Of a stretch of 64,000 nt of DNA, positions 59,538 through 64,000 are shown piece after piece. Location of the stretch: positions 28,381 to 92,380 of the forward strand of contig JAURVB010012900.1 in assembly GCA_033002965.1 (NCBI GenBank), in the 5' to 3' direction. Positions within the stretch are counted from its first letter, which is position 1, and every line of letters begins with the position of its first letter. The notes under the pieces were generated by a model. That model was given only the letters and a program-made list of their open reading frames with translations. It ran no database searches and was not told the origin of the DNA. Source of the stretch: Piper betle. Its lineage: Eukaryota; Streptophyta; Magnoliopsida; Piperales; Piperaceae. The translations under genes and the position numbers were made by a program.

Positions 59538-60489
59538 TTAGAACCCTTGAACTTCATGGGTAACATTGAAATATTGCAAGGTCTTGATCCATTGATCCTG
59601 TTCTTTGAGGCGATGAATCCCAATTGTGGTGGGTGTGAAGGGGTGAGTACAGACGGTAGGAACCTTTCCCAAGTAATCATACATGTCTGGATTAGCGTTG
59701 TACCGGTGCTTACCACGACCACCGATGTTGAGCCACTTGCCAACCAGCAGGTCCTCTGGCCCCTTCACGTTTTGCTTGGGTATATCCGACTCTCTCATCC
59801 ATTCCAAAATATCCCACGACAGGAGATACCCCATCCCCGACATGTAGCGATTGAAAGGGTTGAGCTCCGTGCATGGGGAAGATAGGCCATAGTACAAATC
59901 ATCTCTAGGCAAAGACCTCAAAGATTCCACAAGGTTGCCCAGCCTAAAATAACTGTCATCGTCCACCTTCATCACGTAATCGTATGGCTTATGATCCGAT
60001 CCATTAATCTCGCTCTTGTTATAGCGGTAAATGCCCGGTAAACTTGAGAAATAGGTGTATGTCTTACCATTGTCCATGCTCTCCTGGCAGTCGAGGATGA
60101 TTATATCTTTGTGGTACATGATCTCCAGCCCCACCAGAACTTTTGGTTTTCCGAAGTGAGATTGCAGAAGACAAACTTGACATCGACATGGGCGTTCACA
60201 CGCGGTTGCACGCCATACACTAATCGAAGCATGTTTCTGCGGTCGTAATGATCGGGAAGTGTAAGGATGCCGATGAGCAGTCGGAAATGGTCTGATGGTT
60301 GAAGATCGGTGGCCGGGGGATTTGGCTGTTGACGGTTTTGAAGTAGGACCTGATAACATTATTGAGAACTGCGTCTAACTGGATTTGGTTCGTGTAGGCG
60401 AAAATGAAAAACAGTGTGGTGACGGCCAAGACTGACCATGCTAAGATGAGGGACTTAGGAATTAGGTAGAGACCATCTGCAGGTTTCAT
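59538..60489 (-). pseudogene. GT31 galactosyltransferase-like gene with two frameshifts
   Basis: Resembles plant GT31 proteins annotated as beta-1,3-galactosyltransferase (pvg3-like): Golgi type II membrane enzymes that transfer sugars onto glycans. From ATG 60489: a short cytosolic part, one membrane segment (residues about 13-32), a stem, then the catalytic domain with FRLLIGILTLP, CNLTSE, GKTYTYF, the metal-binding DDD (59955-59963) within KVDDDSYFRL, YMSGMGYLLSWD and GPEDLLVGKW. The stop TAA is at 59538-59540. The protein is spread over three frames, with shifts near 60283 and near 60150, each explained by one missing base. The span of 952 bases plus two equals 318 codons, which fits a 317-residue protein. 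It may be a pseudogene or contain sequence errors; the longest intact part starts at about residue 114. Confidence 0.8.
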
Positions 60490-60884
60490 CTTTGGTTGCT
60501 TGCCGAGGCTTATTTTGATTATCGTTCTAGCATGTTTTCTTGTTGTCACAATTATAAGCCTCGCCAGCCGCTTACCTCTCTTCGTCTGTGAGCTTGTGAG
60601 TTGACCTACATATCCTTTAAATTTTAACTTGAGATATACGTGTGTCCTTTGAAATGTGTGGAAAGATAAGAGCTTTTCAATGGTCACAATAAATAGAATA
60701 GTCACTGCCTGACGTTTTATAGAACAAACCACCTTGCATTCATGCTCATGGGACGGTAAAATAATGGGAAAACTCTTTTTTTTAAAAAAACAAACAAACA
60801 AACGAAAAAAAACTAACTATTGAGGGCAGGTGCACGAGGAGGGCTCATGTGATATCACGGTGGGGCCATGTCCCAAACCGTGAG
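60490..60884. other. Upstream region of the galactosyltransferase gene
   Basis: Presumed 5' flank (minus-strand direction). The gene's frame is open upstream to 60801, but the extra N-terminal residues look unlike the family and precede the signal anchor, so ATG 60489 is preferred. It includes a T7/A7 run near 60776-60790. No clear TATA box was identified. Confidence 0.4.
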
Positions 60885-61062
60885 TAGGGTTGATCATTGA
60901 GCCGAGCCAGTTCGTGAGCGGTTACTATTCGACTCAGCTCAATTCAACTCGAAACTCGACATTTAAATATTCGAGCTCGAATTCGAACCTTACGAGCCGA
61001 GCTTGAGCAAGGTCATGTTCGACTTGACTCGACTCGGTTATAACTCGAATTCGACTCGATAA
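60885..61062. repeat. TCGA-rich low-complexity stretch, possibly a hAT-type end
   Basis: TAGGGTTGATCATTGAGCCG opens a region dense in ACTCGA, TTCGAGC and GAGCCGAGC. TAGGGTTGA... resembles hAT transposon termini that carry such Tyr/Ser-type TCGA repeats in plants. No second terminus or 8-bp duplication was found. Confidence 0.4.
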
Positions 61063-61082
61063 AATAATATAATAATATAGTC

Positions 61083-61089
61083 TTTATAT

Positions 61090-61129
<40 letters not shown>

Positions 61130-61140
61130 ATATCTATATC
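61083..61140. repeat. TA microsatellite
   Basis: (TA)n followed by CTATAT and CA-rich dinucleotide runs, directly before the TRIM array. Confidence 0.9.
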
Positions 61141-61164
61141 TATATACACACGCACACACACTGT

Positions 61165-61882
61165 AATAACAAAAAAGTAAGATAGTTGAGATAGTAAGTA
61201 TTCAAGTTTAACCACTTTTAAAGAAATGACTTTGGCTCATTATGTTGCACTTTGGGCTAGGGGTTACAAATGGTATAAGAGCAACTTAGTTCCATATTAA
61301 ATGGTGGGCTAGACTAGGGATGTTGGCTAGGTTGCTATTTACAGGCCAAAGGTCGTAGGCTGGGGCTAGCAATGGGTCAAGTATAGGAGTTTCATGGACA
61401 AAATTTCCTAAGGTAGGTAGAATGTGAGATCCCTCAACTTATCTCATATCTAATACCTACCTGGGTAAGATCCTGTTTATAATTGAGAATAGAGTATAGA
61501 TCTTTAACTTGGTTAATCACTTTTTAAAAAATAACTTAGGCCCATTATGTTGCACTTTGGGCCTTGTCGTTACAAATAACATCAGAGCATCTTGGCTCAG
61601 TGTTAAATTGTGGGCTTGTATTGGGACATTGTCTAGGCTACTGGTCGCGAGCTAAAGAAGGTTGTGGGCGGAGGCTAGCAATTGCCAAGTATATGAGTTT
61701 TAGGGACAAAATTTCCTAAGGTGGGTGGATTGTAAAATCCCTCAACTTAGTCCCATATATAATACATGCTAGGATAATATCTTATTTATAAGTAGGAAGG
61801 GACTAATAGATCTTTAACTTGGTTAACTACTTTTGAAGAAATGACTTAGCCCATTATGTTGTACTTTAGGACGGGCATTACA
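61165..61882 (+). mobile_element. TRIM B: tandem chain of three TRIM LTRs
   Basis: LTR remnant ending 61268; internal 61269-61422 (154 bp); LTR 61423-61574 (152 bp); internal 61575-61730 (156 bp); LTR 61731-61882 (152 bp). LTRs start TGTGAGATCCC or TGTAAAATCCC and end TTACA. Primer-type sites follow each LTR (61269, 61575, 61883), and purine tracts precede LTRs 2 and 3. Such LTR-internal-LTR-internal-LTR chains are known for TRIMs and arise by recombination. After the third LTR the leader differs from the TRIM internal sequence. Confidence 0.85.
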
Positions 61883-63791
61883 GGTGGTATCAAAGTTGTG
61901 TTTCCCACGAAACCATGTAAATCAATCCTTACCATGTTGAAAGTCTAACAGTCGACTGTCCTAAGGGTAAAATTTCTTTTATATAAGCATTAATCATTTT
62001 TGTATAAAATTAATTTTCATTGTTTTAGAGGGTAAGTAATTAAGTTGTGCCACTTATGTGTCATGCTAGGTGTACGTGACACTTAACCAATGAGATTATA
62101 TGGGACGCCTTTACAATCGAAGGTGTTATCTATGTAATATGGATGGCATGGGACACATGTATGATCTAGAAGATAGTGTCATGTGACTGTGTGCCCTACT
62201 TTAGCTATGCATGAGTGACAATGCTTAAATCAAGAAAAAAAAACACCTAGCTATGACACAAGAAATGCTGATGTTCCATGGTCTGAAATATTGACGCATT
62301 CTAAATCCATATGTCAACAATGATATGGATTATAGTACAATTATGCTGATGTTCCATTTTACTGGTGGATGAATTATAGTCTTCTATGTGGCAAAAAATG
62401 GGTTTATCCCCAATGAAACATAGAGATATGTATAGAGTAATTCAAAATGACTACTAAAATGCAATAGAGGATCAACTTTTGAAGTGTCCCCGAACAATTT
62501 GGCTTAAAGATGTGGAACTAGTGAAGAAGTAGATCAAATTGATTCACATGATCAACCATCACAAAGTAGAAGTGGAAAAGAAAATTGTAAATCTTAATTT
62601 TTCTAAATGAACTTTTATAGGAAAATGTGAAGATATTTAAACTAACTTTTATAGAGCTAGATACAAGTATACCAACGCATAATGGAAGACATGCTTAAGA
62701 TAAGATAAGAAAGAAGTTAGATGAATGAGTAATTTTGAACACCACATTTTTTCGGTCCAAGGGTGGGCCGAAATGTGATGTTATAATTTGAAAAACTATT
62801 CGTTCGACTACTTTCGTACAACTTTAAGGAAGCGGATTTCAACCCTCAATGAGGTTTTAGACAAGGAACCTTATTGGGTTTCATCACATTTGCATGCTAA
62901 TTCATACTAGCATAGAGAGAACATAAGGATTCTATATGATCACCCCTAGCCACAACAGAGGCAGATCCTCCATTGCAACCATGAGTGGTGACTTTAAAAA
63001 TACCGAGGTTCACTCTCAACTGCAGAAGAGGCACACCCCGGCTACAGTTTTGAGGCTGCATGCTGTGATATAAACCTTTTCTTACTACTTAATCCAAATG
63101 ATTCGTTACATTTCTTAATTTCTTACATGTGGATGGATGTAAAGAATTTGAAGAAGGGTCGTGGTTACCTGTTCCACATACCTAACATGTGTAAGAAAAT
63201 AAAATAATTAAACATAGCATCACAGATGCTAGGGCATCAAACCCTAACACCTGGGCTTCACATGGGTCTTCAAGCGGTGTGAACCATATGCTCTTCCCAC
63301 CCACGGTTTCTCTATCACACACTCACATAGCTACAACAAATATATTTTGCGTACCTAGTAAGCTCCTCATCGTGTTCCAGGACTTTGATGCTTATACCTT
63401 CTAGACGATAGTTAGAGTGCTCCTAAGTGTATCTACACCATAGTGATAATGTAATGATATATAAAACACAAGTGCACAACAGCAATCAATTGACTCATCT
63501 CGAATCATACAAGTTCATATAACTTTAGGGCTTATTCCCGTAACATGCTATATCTTAATTTCATATCAACTCAGTAATTAACATAAATACAGCACGAAAT
63601 ATCCCTTCATAAGCCATTTGATCCATCCACCTACGCCAGTCAAAACAACTAAACACTTACATATATTAGAGAAAAATGTCAGCAATCAAAGAATTGATTA
63701 CTGGCCCTGTAGAGATTAAGAGCATAGCATTTTTGGCAAATGACATCTAAACACCCACGAAAAAGTTGTAGAAACTTCCAGAATCATAAAG
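61883..63791. other. Sequence after the TRIM chain, no gene recognised
   Basis: Starts with a primer-site-like GGTGGTATCAAAG and GTTTCCCAC, then ATGTTGAAAGTC, which echoes the leaders of elements c and g. The rest (62000-63790) is AT-rich with no recognised family or convincing reading frame. Confidence 0.4.
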
Positions 63792-64000
63792 TGTAAAACC
63801 CACGATTCGAGTTAGGGTTTTATATTCAGAACTTCGGTCAGGGTTCGACCGTTATTTTTCGAGTTGAGTCAGTTTCGGGACACGTGTACTGAGCCGATGT
63901 CACTCGCGTGTATGAGCTATGAGGGTCATGCGTACCCAAGATATGATGATAACGTCATGAACACAGCAGAACAGAATGAGTTGTCAGATATATTAGAAGT
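63792..64000 (+). repeat. Start of an LTR cut by the window edge
   Basis: TGTAAAACCCACGATTCGAG begins a stretch resembling 22482-22630, including ATGAGGGTCA and GATGATAACGTCA-type text. It is probably an LTR family start; the rest lies outside. Confidence 0.45.

Noticed and set aside
60490..60801. Longer N-terminus for the galactosyltransferase
   Set aside because: The signal anchor begins near the ATG at 60489. The upstream residues are unlike the family and probably untranslated.

Overview
The window is nuclear DNA of a flowering plant, and almost all of it is LTR retrotransposon. It is AT-rich, has no operons, and carries primer-binding sites of the plant initiator-tRNA-Met type, chromovirus polyproteins and microsatellites. 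I cannot name the species. The only host-type gene I recognise is a GT31 galactosyltransferase-like gene on the minus strand near 59.5-60.5 kb. It has two single-base frameshifts.

Layout. 1-7302: the 3' part of an LTR carrying a 30-bp minisatellite, split by a complete Ty3/gypsy element (element 1, 81-6808, target duplication GCTTT). Its polyprotein is intact, its LTRs differ by one indel, and the last 89 residues are encoded inside the 3' LTR. 7303-8924: old LTR-like, AT-rich sequence. 8925-22460: a Tekay-type chromovirus (element 2, target duplication ATTTT) whose gag is split by a young, CpG-rich, non-autonomous element on the minus strand (element 3, 11664-16884, target duplication CCAAC). 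22461-27147: relict sequence. 27148-28658: a lone LTR. 28659-34614: a deleted Tekay-type element on the minus strand (element c). 34615-37888: relict sequence. 37889-56984: a minus-strand element (g) that contains a solo LTR in its RNase H region (h, target duplication TGAAG) and, in its 3' LTR, another LTR (e) which itself contains a plus-strand element (f, target duplication CACGA). 56985-57413 and 61165-61882: miniature TRIM elements with 152-bp LTRs, the second a tandem chain of three LTRs. 59538-60489: the galactosyltransferase gene. 60885-61062: a TCGA-rich stretch. The window ends inside another LTR start.

Common theme. The Tekay-type LTRs (i, element 2, b, c, d/g, e, f, h) share a 3' module carrying two adjacent stem-loops. 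The second stem shows compensatory base changes between copies. In front of this module, unrelated tandem repeats have been exchanged: 30-bp units, 56- and 62-bp units, or a four-monomer higher-order repeat of about 133 bp. The repeats lie between the TATA-like box and the primer-binding site, so they should be part of the RNA leader. The hairpin cassette and the modular leader around it are the best candidate here for something undescribed. No alignments or searches were run; boundaries come from reading the sequence, and family names rest on recognised motifs.
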